A stretch of 64,000 bases of DNA from Rhizophagus irregularis (GCF_026210795.1 NC_089443.1:2170001-2234000); one strand, 5' to 3'. Positions 12,721 through 25,139 are shown, counted from the first letter of the stretch. The notes: a model not told the origin generated them from the sequence alone. Made by a program: numbers and translations.

Positions 12721-13489
12721 AAAATACATACACAAAAAATACACCAAAATAATCTTATACCATTAATATTATCATCATTTAAAAAATACATTTTATCATA
12801 TTTTGTTCTTTTGTACAGATTACTAATAAATAATTCAATAAAATTTAAGAGAAAGAAAAAATTTTTCCCATGATTTTTTTTACTTTACTCGTATATCCAG
12901 ATTAATCCCGTTATGTAGTACAGGCCACTGAAACCGACCTAAACCCAATCACATACAAGTGGTGGCTACTCTAAAATATACTGGCTAGTTATAATTAATA
13001 GTAAAATGCTCAGTACTACTTTATAATTCAATGCAATAATCGTTGCCATTTACCGTTAGTTTATTTTATTATGCCGCAGATTTTTGACTTTTTTAAACTT
13101 TTTGTCAAATTGTTCTAATAGTTTTTCGGTTGCAAAATTTCACTAAGGTTTAATTTTTTTTCCTTTTTTCTTTTTCGTTTCATTACTAAATTTGATTCAC
13201 TTTTTTCAATTTTTTTTAGGTTTCGGTATTTTATTCTTAGTTTCAGCGGCTCTCTTTTCGGATACACCCACCATGAAACAACAAACGAAAGACCTTGAGT
13301 CAACTGAATTCACGCCGAATGACCTTGACGAGATTCTGCATGAACAATAGGCCATAGGATGTTATTATTGTGGGAGGCAAGATATTGAGAAGATAAGGGA
13401 ACGTGGAGGCTTTTTGTTTTTCTTTACTAATTTTCACACACACACACACATATATTATAAGTCATTTCTTCCTTTTTAGTCTTTGTTCT
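12721..13489. other. Non-coding stretch with a CA microsatellite
   Basis: No gene is seen. A (CA)n microsatellite lies at about 13434-13451. Around 12930-12990 a weak hairpin (CCACTG / CAAGTGGTGG) precedes CTGGCTAG, which could be a relic Helitron 3' end given the helicase fragment just upstream, but the evidence is thin. Confidence 0.35.
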
Positions 13490-13990
13490 TCTCTTTTTAG
13501 ATCCCAACGATTGTTTCTTTTCTACGTTTGACGGGTAGAAATGAAGGTTAGTGTCCGATTTTTGTTATTGTTTTTTTTTGTTTTGTTTTCTTTTACTAAC
13601 ATTTATTATTTTCTTCTTTAGGTTTCAGATGGCCTGTTCTCATGAATTCGTAAGTTCCAGTACTTTTTTTTTGAGTTTTTATTTTAACGAAACGTTAACT
13701 AATGATTTCGTTTTTTCCTATTATTAAGCGGTTCGTCGAATTTCTTGGATGTGCGGAATTAACTAGTTTATGTTTTTGTTTCTGTTTTAGGCGATTTTTC
13801 GGGTTCTTGGACACGCGGGAAATTCGGTGAGGGGAGTCTTTGAATCTTTTACGAACCTTTTTTAGACGTAAAAACGCTATTATTCCAACATTTTTTATAC
13901 TTTGTAGGAATCCGGTATCACTTCAGAATCCTGGACAAGTTTCTTTTCTTCATCGATGAATTCCTGATAAGTTATAATTTTTTCTTTTTG
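13490..13990 (+). repeat. Hairpin/micro-exon-like repeat cluster 1
   Basis: Five short, relatively GC-rich blocks (near 13500, 13621, 13730, 13794 and 13908) are each preceded by a T/C-rich tract ending in AG; most are followed by a GT-type donor-like sequence (GTTAGTG, GTAAGTTCC, GTGAGGGG). Blocks contain variants of TTCTTGGA.ACGCGG. The spacers hold short inverted repeats such as GAAACGTTAACTAATGATTTCG. The unit length is about 90-120 bases. The blocks do not form an open reading frame together. Confidence 0.55.
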
Positions 13991-14997
13991 TTTTATTTAT
14001 TCATTGTTGATCGGAAACATGCATGATTAATGAGATCATTATTTTATTGGGTTACGGTACACTTCAGTTGAATGTTTTGACGATTATCCCATACCCAAAT
14101 ATCGAGAAATGTTGATATAGGATCCTTTAAAATAAAAAAAAAATTTTAACGTTAATATTATAAAAAAAATACCATCAATTTCCAAAAATAAGCAACTCAT
14201 ACACACATGCATTACAGTCATTTTGGGTGAAATTATAAAATTTTGGCCAGAATTACAAGTAAATAAAGAGTGCTTATTTTTGGAAAATAATATTGACAAA
14301 TAAACAAAGTATTTCTCCCATTCTTCTTTTATAAATAAGAAAGAATTAATTCTTTTCTCGCGTAAAATTTGGTTAGGAGGTATATTTAATAATATTAAAT
14401 ACCCTTTCTATCCTCCTTCCACAGGTTTTTAAAAAGAATTAAAACTTACATATTATAAATTTCTTTTGGAAGCATACTTAGTAAATATATTTATGCCATT
14501 TATAATTCTAGAAAAAACAGATAAATATTAAAAATACATTTATCTTATATTACCTTATCCTTAATTACTTTTTCCTTTAGCCATTCTTCAAATCTTTCTG
14601 CTTCTTCAAATAAAACTTTACAATGTAATATACTTAATTTGCAAAGTATATTTACAACCTCATCCATGCTAGTAGTAGAAGACATTTTAAAGAAATAAAA
14701 CTTTGTTAAGACTATTTATAATTTTTTATAAAAATTTAAAAAAAATTTAAAAATTTTGGAACAAAAAATAAAGCAAGTTTGAAATGATAGACATAAATAT
14801 TTATTTATATAAATGTTGCCCTACGTTGCTCGTCCTATCGTATTTGATCGTTGTACAACCTGAAGTGATCAAATTTTTTTGGGGGTTAAAAAAATTTTCT
14901 TTCACCACACGTAATGCGTAATGTTTGTTTTCAGTTGTTCGTTTGCTGGTTAATTAGACGTTTTATTTATCAAATAATGAGGAGAGGAAAAGAAGTA
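13991..14997. other. Non-coding stretch
   Basis: A+T-rich, with no gene recognised apart from one small open frame on the - strand at 14545-14685. An imperfect inverted pair of 'ccaaaaataagca'-like sequence lies at about 14176 and 14268. Confidence 0.4.
14545..14685 (-). CDS. Small open frame, possible first exon
   Basis: 46 codons starting MSSTTSMDEVVNILCKLS with a lysine/glutamate-rich helix-like tail (FEEAERFEEWLKEK). The composition looks protein-like, and the end (AAG then GTAATA) could be a splice donor, making this the first exon of a gene whose other exons I cannot find. No family is recognised. Confidence 0.2.
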   Translation of the reverse strand: MSSTTSMDEVVNILCKLSILHCKVLFEEAERFEEWLKEKVIKDKVI

Positions 14998-15215
14998 ACC
15001 TTTTTTTTTATTAATTAATTACCGTAAGGAAGGCATTCGAATGCCATCCTTTAAAAAATTTTCTCGTGATGCCATCCAATAGATTTCAATAGATTTCGTG
15101 GCTGTGACCTTTTTTTATTAATTAATTACCCGTAAGGAAGGCATTCGAATGCCATCCTTTAAAAAATATTCTCGTGATGCTACCCAATAGATTTTGCGAC
15201 CGTGACCTTTTTTTA
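14998..15215. repeat. 108-bp tandem duplication with palindrome
   Basis: Two direct copies (about 14998-15105 and 15106-15212) share 'gaccttttttttattaatt', a perfect 14-base palindrome GGCATTCGAATGCC, and a CTCGTGATGC...CCAATAGATTT block. They differ at a handful of positions. No coding content. Confidence 0.75.
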
Positions 15216-15589
15216 AACCGGTTTTCATTGTTTTCTTTATATGAAAATTTATATGAATTTAAAGGTATTGTTAAGTACTTTGCATGAAATAATATTGATG
15301 GGATAAGTAAAATTTTTAAGTATTGTATTACACATTACTGCTATTCTTTCGAGATGGTTATCCGGGTTAGTCATAAAGGCGGATCTATTAAGCATTGCTA
15401 TTTGAACATGGGGCACCTGCTAAAGGTGAGATCTGGTCGTGTAAGTTGACCGATAGGGTTCTGCACAGATCAGATTGAATCAGATTTAAGCAGGAACCGA
15501 TCCAATTCACTTTAAAAAAATCTAATCTGATTCAAATCGAATCAGATTGAGTCAAATCTCATTCGAATCTAATCCAAATCTGATTCAAA
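15216..15589. other. Non-coding stretch with GATTCAAATC-rich segment
   Basis: 15470-15600 is built from variants of AATCTGATTCAAATC in both orientations, a low-complexity simple-sequence segment. The rest shows no coding signal. Confidence 0.45.
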
Positions 15590-16200
15590 TATGTTTAAAC
15601 TGATTCCTACAAAAAAAAATAAAGAAAAGAACGTTAATAAACGTTCTTGACATTAAATTTAAAATAAATCACCCAACACTACTTACAAGTTACCATTTCA
15701 GGAGTCTAAAGCCGATTCCTATAAAAAAATAAAGAATAGAACGTTAATAAACGTTCTTGTTAAATTTAAAACAAATCATCCAACGCTACTTACAAGTTTC
15801 ATTCCAGAAGTCCAAGCCAGTTCCTATAAAAAAAATAAAGAAAAGGATGTTAATAAACATTCTTAGTGTTAAATTTAAATAAATAATAACACCACTCTAA
15901 TACTACTTACGAGTTCAAGTTGATTTCTAAAAAAAAAAAAATTTGAAAAAAAAACGTTATAAATGTTCTTAAGTTTAAATTTGAAAAAAACTTCTTGCCA
16001 TTATAAGTCCAAGCCAACACTCCTCCAAGAAGTTACCTTAAAGAAATGAAGAAGAACGTTAATAAACGTTCTTAAAATTTTATAAAAGAATAAAAACAAA
16101 CATACCAGTGTTTTCAAAACGGCTTACTAAGACTTCATTTCCAATTCTTCTAAGAATCGTTCTAAAGAATAAAAGGAATGTTGATAAAAGTTTTTAAATT
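15590..16200 (-). repeat. Hairpin/micro-exon-like repeat cluster 2, reverse orientation
   Basis: Five or six tandem units of about 100-130 bases. Read on the - strand each has a hairpin AAGAACGTTTATTAACGTTCTT, a T-rich tract ending in AG, a block starting GAATC or GGAAC with a CTCCTGGAA-like core, and a GTAACTTGTAAGTAG-type end. The same architecture occurs on the + strand at 13.5, 16.5, 25.2, 37, 38.3 and 62 kb. The order and composition are conserved although the sequence has drifted. Confidence 0.6.
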
Positions 16201-16469
16201 TAAAAAATGCTGGTTTCTTTCAAAGAAGATAGGTCTTTTTCATTTCGTACCATTGGCCACCCAGTTTTTTGAATTGAATAGTACCTGAGGAACTGTGTAC
16301 TACTTATGAGGTATTATATTAGGGTAGTTTTATATTATGTTATACTGCAGTATTGTAGTCGCACAAATTTTGTAATATAAATAGATCAAATCAAATGAAA
16401 GATTGATAAAACTATTATTTCGATCCGATAATATATTTGTTTTAAAAAATAAAATTTTTTTGCATTTCA

Positions 16470-16740
16470 TCAAAATCGAGAGCATGAATTTCGATAGATG
16501 GATCCGGACAAGCAGGATTTGGTTGGTATTTATTTTTAACTATTTTTTTTTTAACGAACTGTCACTAACAGTTCTTTTTTTCTTTTACAGGCTATTCTCC
16601 GCGTCTTTGGCTACTTTTCGAGTGATGAGATTTTGGTGAGGAGATGGAGATTTTTTTGAATAATCTAATGGTTCTTTTTCTTTTTTTTGTAGATATGGAT
16701 GGTGAATTATGAAAATATGGTCTTATTTCATAGGTAGTAA
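16470..16740 (+). repeat. Hairpin/micro-exon-like repeat cluster 3
   Basis: Two to three units: GGATCCGGACAAGCAGGATTTG followed by a donor-like GT, the hairpin AACGAACTGTCACTAACAGTTC, a pyrimidine tract ending TTTTACAG, then a block with G.GTCTTTGG and a GTGAGGAG end. Same layout as the 13.5-kb cluster. Confidence 0.5.
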
Positions 16741-17783
16741 GTTTCGATACTTCGAAACCTTCTTTGGAGTTTAAAGTTAAAAGTTTGGTGTATTATCATA
16801 GATAATAAAATTACAAATTATACCAAAAATCCATTACACTATGACTGGAAAATTTTAATTTATATTCTGCAAATCAACACAATAAATATTGGAAAATGCA
16901 AGATATTAATTACAAATTGTTAATAATTGAAATAAATTACTTCTTCACACATTATGATTCTCCATACCTCCCAGAAGAACAAGTTGGTACTTAGCAATCT
17001 TTTTACCAAGTATCCCAATAATAATGTGTGCGCAAAATAAAGCCATATTGTTGTCAATTTTTTTTCATTTTATCGTTTACTTTTCTCGAAAAAAAAAGCC
17101 AGTGTGTGCAAACGAGGTTAACCTTAAAGGTTCCAGCAAGATGATTTTATGATTGATGATCGAATTTAATTCACCTATACAGGAAAAATGCTATTAGAAT
17201 TACTAAATTGAAAAAAATAACGAATCCTTCCTAAATTATTCGGTCTCTCACCTCTTATTTCTTCTAAAGCATAGTATTTAATATTTTAGCATTCTCAAGA
17301 GACAAATTTCAAACTGTAAATACTAGTTATTTTTGTAAAATTCATTTGGTTTGAATTTTAAAGTAGTGTGGCAAGTGGCAATATTAACAATCGAAATTTA
17401 TTAATATTATTATTACGTAATTAATTTTTTTTAACAAGCCACCTCCTTAACTTGAAGAAAGTTTGAATCCTGTGTATTTGAATACTATACAGTATTTAAA
17501 TAACAATCTCAGGGGCAAAGTTTATTCATTTCGTAATATGTTGATTATATTATATAATCGTGACTTTGATAATAAAAAAAAATAAATATAAGCTCGTGGT
17601 TTGCTGAAGAATTGACCCCTAAAAATAAAGAAATTGAACTTTTCTCGTGTTTCATAAAATTTAAGCATGTAATCTATTTTGATTCATTTGTTATCAGAAG
17701 ATTTTTCGCGTAGTTAACGCGTTTACTACATTAATATAAATATGAGCTGATTTCCGCACTCTTTCTACTCTTTCTAAATAAAA
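16741..17783. other. Intergenic, upstream of the gene at 17784
   Basis: No coding signal or clear repeat. A TATAAATA-like element at about 17738-17745 and a CT-rich tract just before 17784 may belong to the promoter and leader of the downstream gene. Confidence 0.4.
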
Positions 17784-19365
17784 ATGGCACCAAAAAGAAA
17801 ATCTAACATAGTCCCCGTAAATGCTACTTCAAAAAGTAAGTAGATAAATAATTTCTTTAATAAATAATATCACATAAATTATAGATCATAAACTGATATT
17901 ATTTCTTCTATTATACGGTTGCAGAAGGATCGAAACAATCTACATCAAAAAATAGAAGCTCATTAAATACAATTGAAGCAAGATCTAAGAAAGATAAATC
18001 CGTAGAGGAAATATTCTCAGACTCAGAAAATGTCGCAGAAGAAATTGAACAAGAATTAACTATAACAAAAAGAAGTTTACCTAATACTGAAGAAGCAAGA
18101 TTTAAGAAAGACAACTTCGTGCTGGTAGTTCCCCCGGAAATAGAAACTGTTGCAGAAGAATCTGAACAAGAACAAAGTATGTTGAGGAAAAGAAGCCTAC
18201 CTAATCCCGCTGAAGTAAGATCTAAGAAAAAAAAAACTATACGTGAGATTCCCTCAGAAATAATAGATTTAGAAACAGTTGCAGAAGGATCTGAACAACA
18301 AGGGCAAGGTTTGTCAAGATCAAACTGTTTGCTACAGATATTTAGAAATGAAACTAACAGTCTTTTTAAACAAAAAGAAAATTTACGTTTTTTCAATGAA
18401 ATAACAAATGATAATATTCCTGCATTAATTCCAGATCGTCCAAACATGTGAGTATCCACAAACAACTATTTACTAATAAGGATATAAATATCTCACTTTT
18501 TTTTTCTTTTTAAAGCAGAAATAATTTAGAATCGTATACAGAATTTGAAATTGCCAATTTTGTTGCGGATCATCCTTCAATATTGGAACTGGCTAATATT
18601 CTTAAAGAATCTAAAAGCGTAACGGCTGGAAATTCTGGAAATTGCAAATTGCCAGCTTTTTCTTTTCAGGTATGGTAATAATTTATCAGTTATTTTAATG
18701 TAAATTTACTTTGAATTAATAAAATCTATCACTATTTAGAAAGAAAAAGGTATAAATAACAAACTTTTGATAGAAGAGCTTAAGCTCCTATTTCTGAAGT
18801 GTCAAAAACCAAATTCGCATGTTTTTAATGCGATTATTTGTGGAATTTATCCAGATTTGAAGGATAAACTTCATCAGGAAACGGCAAAGAACATTCATCA
18901 TGAATGCGTGCTAAAAATAGCAGACTATAGGCATAAATACGTGAAAAAAATATCTGAAATGGTGAATGCTTACATAAAAAATGAAGAGTAAGAATCAAAA
19001 TAAATTACAAGTGATTATTGTATTATGTATCAATAAATATTAACTAAAATTTAATATATAGAAATGATACAGTTGAAGAATATGTTGGCAATTCTTGGCG
19101 GAATATTTTGTCTATGCATCTTCGTGCTATTCAAAAAGATGAATTTGAATCGTCAAAAGATGATCAAGAACAACTTAAAAAATTTGTAATAGAATCATTT
19201 AAAATTGTTCATAATTATGAACTAAATAAGGATGGTGCAGCCATTGATCCTCCAGGGGATATAATTAAAAAAACTTTAGATCGTATTACTTTAGAAATTA
19301 AAGTTCCTTCCGTATCAAAGCATAACATTGTAAATAATCTAGATCTCAAAAAACTACTTAGATAA
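17784..19365 (+). CDS. Uncharacterised five-exon gene, intact member of a two-copy family
   Basis: Exons 17784-17835, 17925-18447, 18519-18669, 18740-18987 and 19062-19365 join in phase with GT-AG borders and give 425 residues without a stop. The N-terminal half is basic and acidic in alternation and holds three imperfect copies of a repeat with the pattern RSLPN..EAR.KK followed by ETVAEE.EQ (about residues 28-140), a low-complexity, probably disordered region. The C-terminal half (from about residue 190) is ordered and helix-rich and contains EELKLLFLKC; this part is shared with the truncated copy at 1423-2011, including one intron in the same phase. No signal peptide or membrane segment is seen. 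The basic RSKKKK stretches would suit a nuclear protein. I do not recognise the family; its function is unknown. Confidence 0.75.
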
Positions 19366-19546
19366 TTTTTTTACAATAAAATGGATGTATTATGCCAAAT
19401 AAAATAAATTACTTCATAACCCAGTATTAAATTTTTACAATTTTTGGCTTTTTAAATCTATGATTGCAAAAATCGATAGGAATATTGTAAATGATGAAAA
19501 TTTGATCTTTTTTTCCTATTCGGCTAAATTAAAGCCCTATAAAAAA

Positions 19547-19935
19547 TATATATACGGTTAGTATACTGTATTTTCGTATTTTGCGAACAGTATATTTATA
19601 GTATTATTACCGTATAATTACAGTATTTTCACATACTGTATATATTCGGTATTCTGCACACCGTATCATATATACGGTTTGCATACAGTATATTTTTCCA
19701 GTTTCACCGTATGTTTTATACTTGTAAACAGTAGAAAAACCGTATGTTTTATACCAATAAACAGTATATTGTTTTATATTTTATATTGCGAACAGTATAC
19801 TTTTCCAGGATAAACCGTATATTTTATACTGATAAATAGTACTTTTTTCCAGTTTAAACTGCATATTTTGTACTGATAAATAGTATATATTATTCAATTA
19901 AATCGTATATTTTATATTTGCAAACAGAATTTAAA
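19547..19935. repeat. Left subterminal repeat array
   Basis: About a dozen short motifs of the type ACCGTAT...TTTTATACTGATAAACAGTAT in alternating orientation; the likely transposase-binding region of the left end. Confidence 0.65.
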
Positions 19936-20064
19936 ATGCATTTATAATCAATAAAATTTTTATTAAATAATATTAAATATACAAATATTTTTTTATAAAT
20001 AATATAAATAAAAAACTAGTATAAAATAATATACTATTTGTAAAAAAAAATAATATTAGCAAAA

Positions 20065-20285
20065 TATAAACAAAAAAAAAGAAATTTAATTAGTAATATT
20101 ATCATTATTTTAAATATAAAAAAGGAATAATAAAAGGTTCGTAAAAAAAAAGAAATTTAATTAGTAATATTATCATTATTTTAAATATAAAAAAGAAATA
20201 ATAAAAGGTTAGTAAAAAAAAAGAAATTTAATTAGTAATATTATCATTATTTTAAATATAAAAAAAAATAATAAAAAGTTAGTAA
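20065..20285. repeat. 72-bp tandem repeat, three copies
   Basis: Three nearly identical direct copies of a unit containing 'aagaaatttaattagtaa' and 'aataataaaaggtt'. Non-coding. Confidence 0.75.
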
Positions 20286-20869
20286 TATTATTAATATATT
20301 AGTTAGATATAAAAATGTAATAAAACGATAGTAGTAATGTTAGTAATATATTAAAAAAATTAAATAAAATACATAAAAGTAAAAAAAATATAATTAATAT
20401 ATGTTAACATATAATATTAATATAAAAATAAAAACATAAAACGGTGTACATATAGTTGTTTAGTTAAAATTCACCATTACAATTCCAGAGAGATATTAGT
20501 GAAAGTAATTGTTAATTGATATATGTGCATATCACTTTTTGTATAACTAGTAGTTTGGTACAAATATATATATTATATATTATCAAAATAAGTTTTTTAT
20601 TTAATTTTTATTATTATATGTTAAAATAATTTTGGTATTCATTTTTATTGTCTTTTTTTTCTAAAAAAAAAGAAAAGAAAAGAATATTTTTGAAAAAATA
20701 AACAAAAAATAAACAATAACGTGTTATTAATGCATGTAATCGGCGATCAGCTGAATTTTAATTGGTTAAATGTAGAAATGCGAAAATTAAAAAGCAGAAG
20801 TATTTTTTTTAAAATTTAAATTATACAGATTGTTTTTAAAGTTTAATTAGTAATTTAAAAGTTCTTTTT

Positions 20870-21125
20870 TTTAATAAGAAAATTTGTAAAAATTTTTCTT
20901 AATACTGCTTAATTTTTAAATTAAAGCTTTAATACTAAATTAGCTAAATTAGAATTAAGAAAAATTTGTGAGAATTTTCTTTGATACTGCTTAATTTTTA
21001 AATTAAAGCTTTAATATTAAATTAGTTAAATTAGAATTAAGCAGTATTAAGAAAAATTCGCAAGAATTTTCCTTGATACTGCTTAATTTTTAAATTAAAG
21101 CCTTAATATTACTAAATTAGTTAAA
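20870..21125. repeat. Hairpin tandem repeat, about three units
   Basis: Degenerate units related to the better preserved array at 22231-22770; each carries AAGAAAAATT.G..AGAATTTTC..TGATACTGCTTAA. Confidence 0.65.
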
Positions 21126-21299
21126 TTAGAATTAACATATGGACTGATTTATGGAATTAAGTTTTTATACTCAAAAAACTAACTTTATTAAGAAAATGCT
21201 GATACAATTTACATGAAAATGATAGATTCACACCGCTGATATAAATAAAATTGATTTGATTATATTATTTTTTGATTTTTTTAATAATATCATTAAAAT

Positions 21300-21680
21300 T
21301 AAAAAATTTAAATATAATTGTCATGACAAAATATTGAATAACTTAACGTATATGTGTGCTAGACGAATGAATTTATATTCATTAGAAAGAGGTAATCAAG
21401 AGCTATCCATAAACCAAATATCATATGAATTGGATCACAAGTTGCTGAATAATTACGTTCAATATATTTATTTTTAACCTTTGACTTTGATCGTTAATAT
21501 CTTCACATCTAGTAATTCGATTTGAATAATCTTTTTTCGTTCAGGTAGAGTAGATTCTGGGCTTTCATATGAATATAAATATATGTGTTTAGCATACATG
21601 TACGCCGAGATATTAACGATTTTGTTAATTGAATAAAACTCTGACACAAAAATTTTTAAAATTATAATTCTTACCAAAAG
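21300..21680. repeat. Diverged inverted pair
   Basis: Two short open frames face each other: one on + ending near 21477 and one on - ending near 21474. Their translations share a pattern such as NLTYMCARRMNLYSLE versus ISAYMYAKHIYLYSYE, so the two halves are diverged inverted copies. Whether either was ever coding is unclear; I treat it as an inverted repeat inside the 5.6-kb element. Confidence 0.4.
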
Positions 21681-22230
21681 ATGATCTTTACAGGTATTAT
21701 TGGGCTCTTTTTACTTTACTTAACAAGTTTTTATTTGCCATTTCTGTTTTAAATTGAATAAATTAATAAAATCAATTTTAAAAAGTAATTAACAAGTAGA
21801 ATAAAATTAGTATAGTAAAAAACAAAAAAAAACATCTCAAAAACTCTAAATCATAACTCACATTTTTATTTTGTATATATTTTTACTAAAAAAAAGAAGG
21901 AAATAAGGTTAAAAATAAATGAAAAAAGATTTTTCTTATTAATAAAAATTATTAATATTTGTTTTCTTACTTACTGATTAAAAAAAACGCCTATAAACTT
22001 TTCTAAGTCACCTAACAAAAATCTGATTGAAAAGTGATTGAAAAGTGATTGAAAAAGAAAGTAGTTGCCATTGTTATTTTTGAATAAACGTTAAAAAATT
22101 TTTTTTTTATTTTTTGATAGATTTAGATCATCTGATTATGTAACACATACAATTTAAGCTTGTGAAACATAATTCTTGTTAAAATATGCAAATCTTTATG
22201 TTTGGCTAATTTCATGAATTGGCAGATATA

Positions 22231-22770
22231 AGCAGTATTAAGAAAAATTCGCAAGAATTTTCCTTGATACTGCTTAATTTTAAAATTAAAGCCTTAATAC
22301 TAAATTAGTTAAATTAGAATTAAGCACAATAAGCAGTATTAAGAAAAATTCGCAAGAATTTTCCTTGATACTGCTTAATTTTTAAATTAAAGCCTTAATA
22401 CTAAATTAGTTAAATTAGAATTAAGCAGTATTAAGAGAAATTCGCAAGAATTTTCCTTGATACTGCTTAATTTTTAAATTAAAACCTTAATACTAAATTA
22501 GTTAAATTAGAATTAAGCAGTATTAAGAAAAATTCGCAAGAATTTTCCTTGATACTGCTTAATTTTTAAATTAAAACCTTAATACTAAATTAGTTAAATT
22601 AGAATTAAGTAGTATTAAGAAAAATTCATGAGAATTTTCCTTAATACTGCTTAATTTTTAAATTATAATTTATAAAAATGATTTATAATTAAGTTTTGAA
22701 TTTAGTATTATCAATCGGACTTTGAACTTAAAAATTAAACAGTATTAACAAAAATTCTTGTGAATTTTTT
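22231..22770. repeat. 92-bp hairpin tandem repeat, five to six units
   Basis: Units begin AGCAGTATTAAGAAAAATTC, contain the inverted arm GAATTTTCCTTGATACTGCT and end with an A+T-rich spacer. Each unit therefore folds into a hairpin of about 20 base pairs. Copies are almost identical, suggesting recent amplification. Confidence 0.8.
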
Positions 22771-23169
22771 AATAATTGTGATTTTACATCAGTGAGTTTT
22801 TGGGTAGTACATATTAGCAGATACTAGTATTGTTTGATGCTTTAAAGTGTAGAAAAACTTACTCTATCACACGTCAAATAAATAAAAATTGGCTGATTTT
22901 AGCTATATTTGTCCGATTTGTGACTTTTTACAGCCGTATTACTAATTCTTAACCATATTTTTCAGTTTTTTCACTATACAAAAAAATTGTATATACATTA
23001 TGAAATATATATTTTTATAAAAAATTATATTGTAATATTGAATTAAAATTTAAAAAATATTTTATTAAGCAATATTAAATAAAAAACTAATCTTAAATAA
23101 TTAAATTTTAAACAAAATACATTAAGAATATAAATTTACTTGTAATTTAATGTAATACGCACAATTATA

Positions 23170-24290
23170 AAAAATTAATAACTCCACAAATATTAACTGT
23201 GCCTTCATTAAAATAAATATTCAAGTAGATTCTAAGCTGCTGAACAATTTTTAATTAATAAAAGAAGTCGATTTACTTTGGCTAAAGTGCTTAAAATACG
23301 CTCTGAAGTAACAAAATGGAAAAAATAAAATTCGTAAATGAGTACCGTTGTGAAAATCGTGAATAACTCATCAAGTATTAACTGTACCTTCGTAAAAATT
23401 AATATTCAAGTAGTTTTTGACCTGCTGAACAACTTTCAATTAATAAAAGTAGTCGATTTACTTTGACTAAAGTGCTCAAAATACGCTCTGAAGTGACAAA
23501 ACGGAAAAAAATAAAATTCGTAAATGAGTACTGTTGTGAAAATCGTGAATAACTCATCAAGTATTAACTGTACCTTCGTAAAAATTAATATCCAAGTAGA
23601 TTTTGACATGCTAAACAACTTTCAATTAATAAAAGAAGTCGATTTACTTTGACTAAAGTGCTCAAAATACGCTCTGAAGTGACAAAACGGAAAAAAATAA
23701 AATTCGTAAATGAGTACCATTGTGAAAATTGTGAATAAGTCATCAAGTATTAACTGTACCTTCGTAAAAATTAATATTCAAGTAGATTTTGACATGCTAA
23801 ACAACTTTCAATTAATAAAAGAAGTCGATTTACTTTGACTAAAGTGCTCAAAATACGCTCTGAAGTGACAAAACGGAAAAAAAATAAAATTCGTAAATGA
23901 GTACCATTGTGAAAATCGTGAATAACTCATCAAGTATTAACTGTACCTTCGTGAAAATTAATATTCAAGTAGATTTTGACATGCTAAACAACATTCAATT
24001 AATATAAGAAGTTGGTTTACTTTGGATAAAGTGCTCAAAATACGCTCTGAAGTGACAAAATAAAAAAATAAAAGTCGTGAATGAGTACTGTTGTGAAAAT
24101 TGTAAATAACTCATCAAGTATTAACTGTACCTTCGTGAAAATTAATATCCAAGTAGATTTTAACCTGCCGAACAACTTACAATTAATATAAGAAGTTGAT
24201 TTACTTTGGCTAAAGATCTCAAAATACGCTCTGAAGGTAAAAAAATTTGTAACTTAATACTACTGTATAATATAAAAAATGTAAATAATT
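23170..24290. repeat. 186-bp tandem repeat, about six units
   Basis: Direct copies with period close to 186 bases, each containing CATCAAGTATTAACTGTACC, TTTCAATTAATAAAAG and ATACGCTCTGAAGTGAC. The outer copies are more diverged than the middle ones. No open frame is maintained. Confidence 0.85.
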
Positions 24291-24829
24291 CCAAAAATAT
24301 TAACTGTACTTTTATGATCTTAACAGTTTTAAACTTACTAAACTACTTTTAATTAAAAGAATAAAATTTACTTCAGCCAAAATGCTCAAACCATACTTTG
24401 AAATATATGTAAAAAAAATACAATATTTGTTTATATTTTAAATTATGAGTTATTTAATTTAAATGTATTTATATTTAAGAAAAAAAATATTTTAATTCTA
24501 TTTTATAAAGTATTTAAAAAGTATTTTAGTAAAGTTTTTAAGGCAAAAAAATAATTATAACTGAAATAAAAAAAAAAAATCTAAGTTAATAAATAAATAT
24601 TAAACTGTAATACATAATCACATGTTATATATTAAAATCGAAAAATCCTATTACAAATAACCAAAAATCGGCAATTTCATGTTAAAAATCAGAAATATTA
24701 TATTAAAATCAAAAATATTTATTAAAATCGGAAATATTATATTAAAATTGCCAAAAAATCAGACAGCCATATTAAAAAGGGCAAAAATCTGATTTTTATT
24801 TATTTGACCTGTGTATATCTGTAGAAAAT

Positions 24830-25108
24830 ACATTATAAACGTATGAATTTTAATATACTGTAGAATAATACGTATACCGTATCCTTTATTTACAATATTT
24901 TTGTGAACCGTATACAAAATACTGATATACAGTAGAAATGATATACGTTATAGACGTATGAATTTAATATACCGTATCACACAGTATGTTTACCGTATAC
25001 TTTATTGTATTTTTTACTAAGCACATTTTGCGAACAGTATACATTATACTGATATGCCGTATGTAAAAATGCAAACTGTATCAAAAATACGTATATACAG
25101 TATAAAAA
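24830..25108. repeat. Right subterminal repeat array
   Basis: Inverted counterpart of 19547-19935, with repeated ACCGTAT and ACAGTAT motifs next to the right terminus of the 5.6-kb element. Confidence 0.65.
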
Positions 25109-25139
25109 CCGTATACATATTTTTTATAGGGAAGCATTT

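Larger units (their letters stand above)
19535..25131. mobile_element. 5.6-kb gene-less CACTA-like element
   Basis: The ends are inverted copies: the left starts CCCTATAAAAAATATATATA and the right, read inverted, starts CCCTATAAAAAATATGTATA, with one mismatch in 23 bases. Both are flanked by AAG (19532-19534 and 25132-25134), a 3-bp target duplication. Inside each end are arrays of short TACGGTATAC/AACAGTATA motifs. A 3-bp duplication plus subterminal repeats is the signature of the CACTA/EnSpm group. No transposase is visible: the interior is tandem repeats and A+T-rich sequence, so this is a non-autonomous element. Confidence 0.7.
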
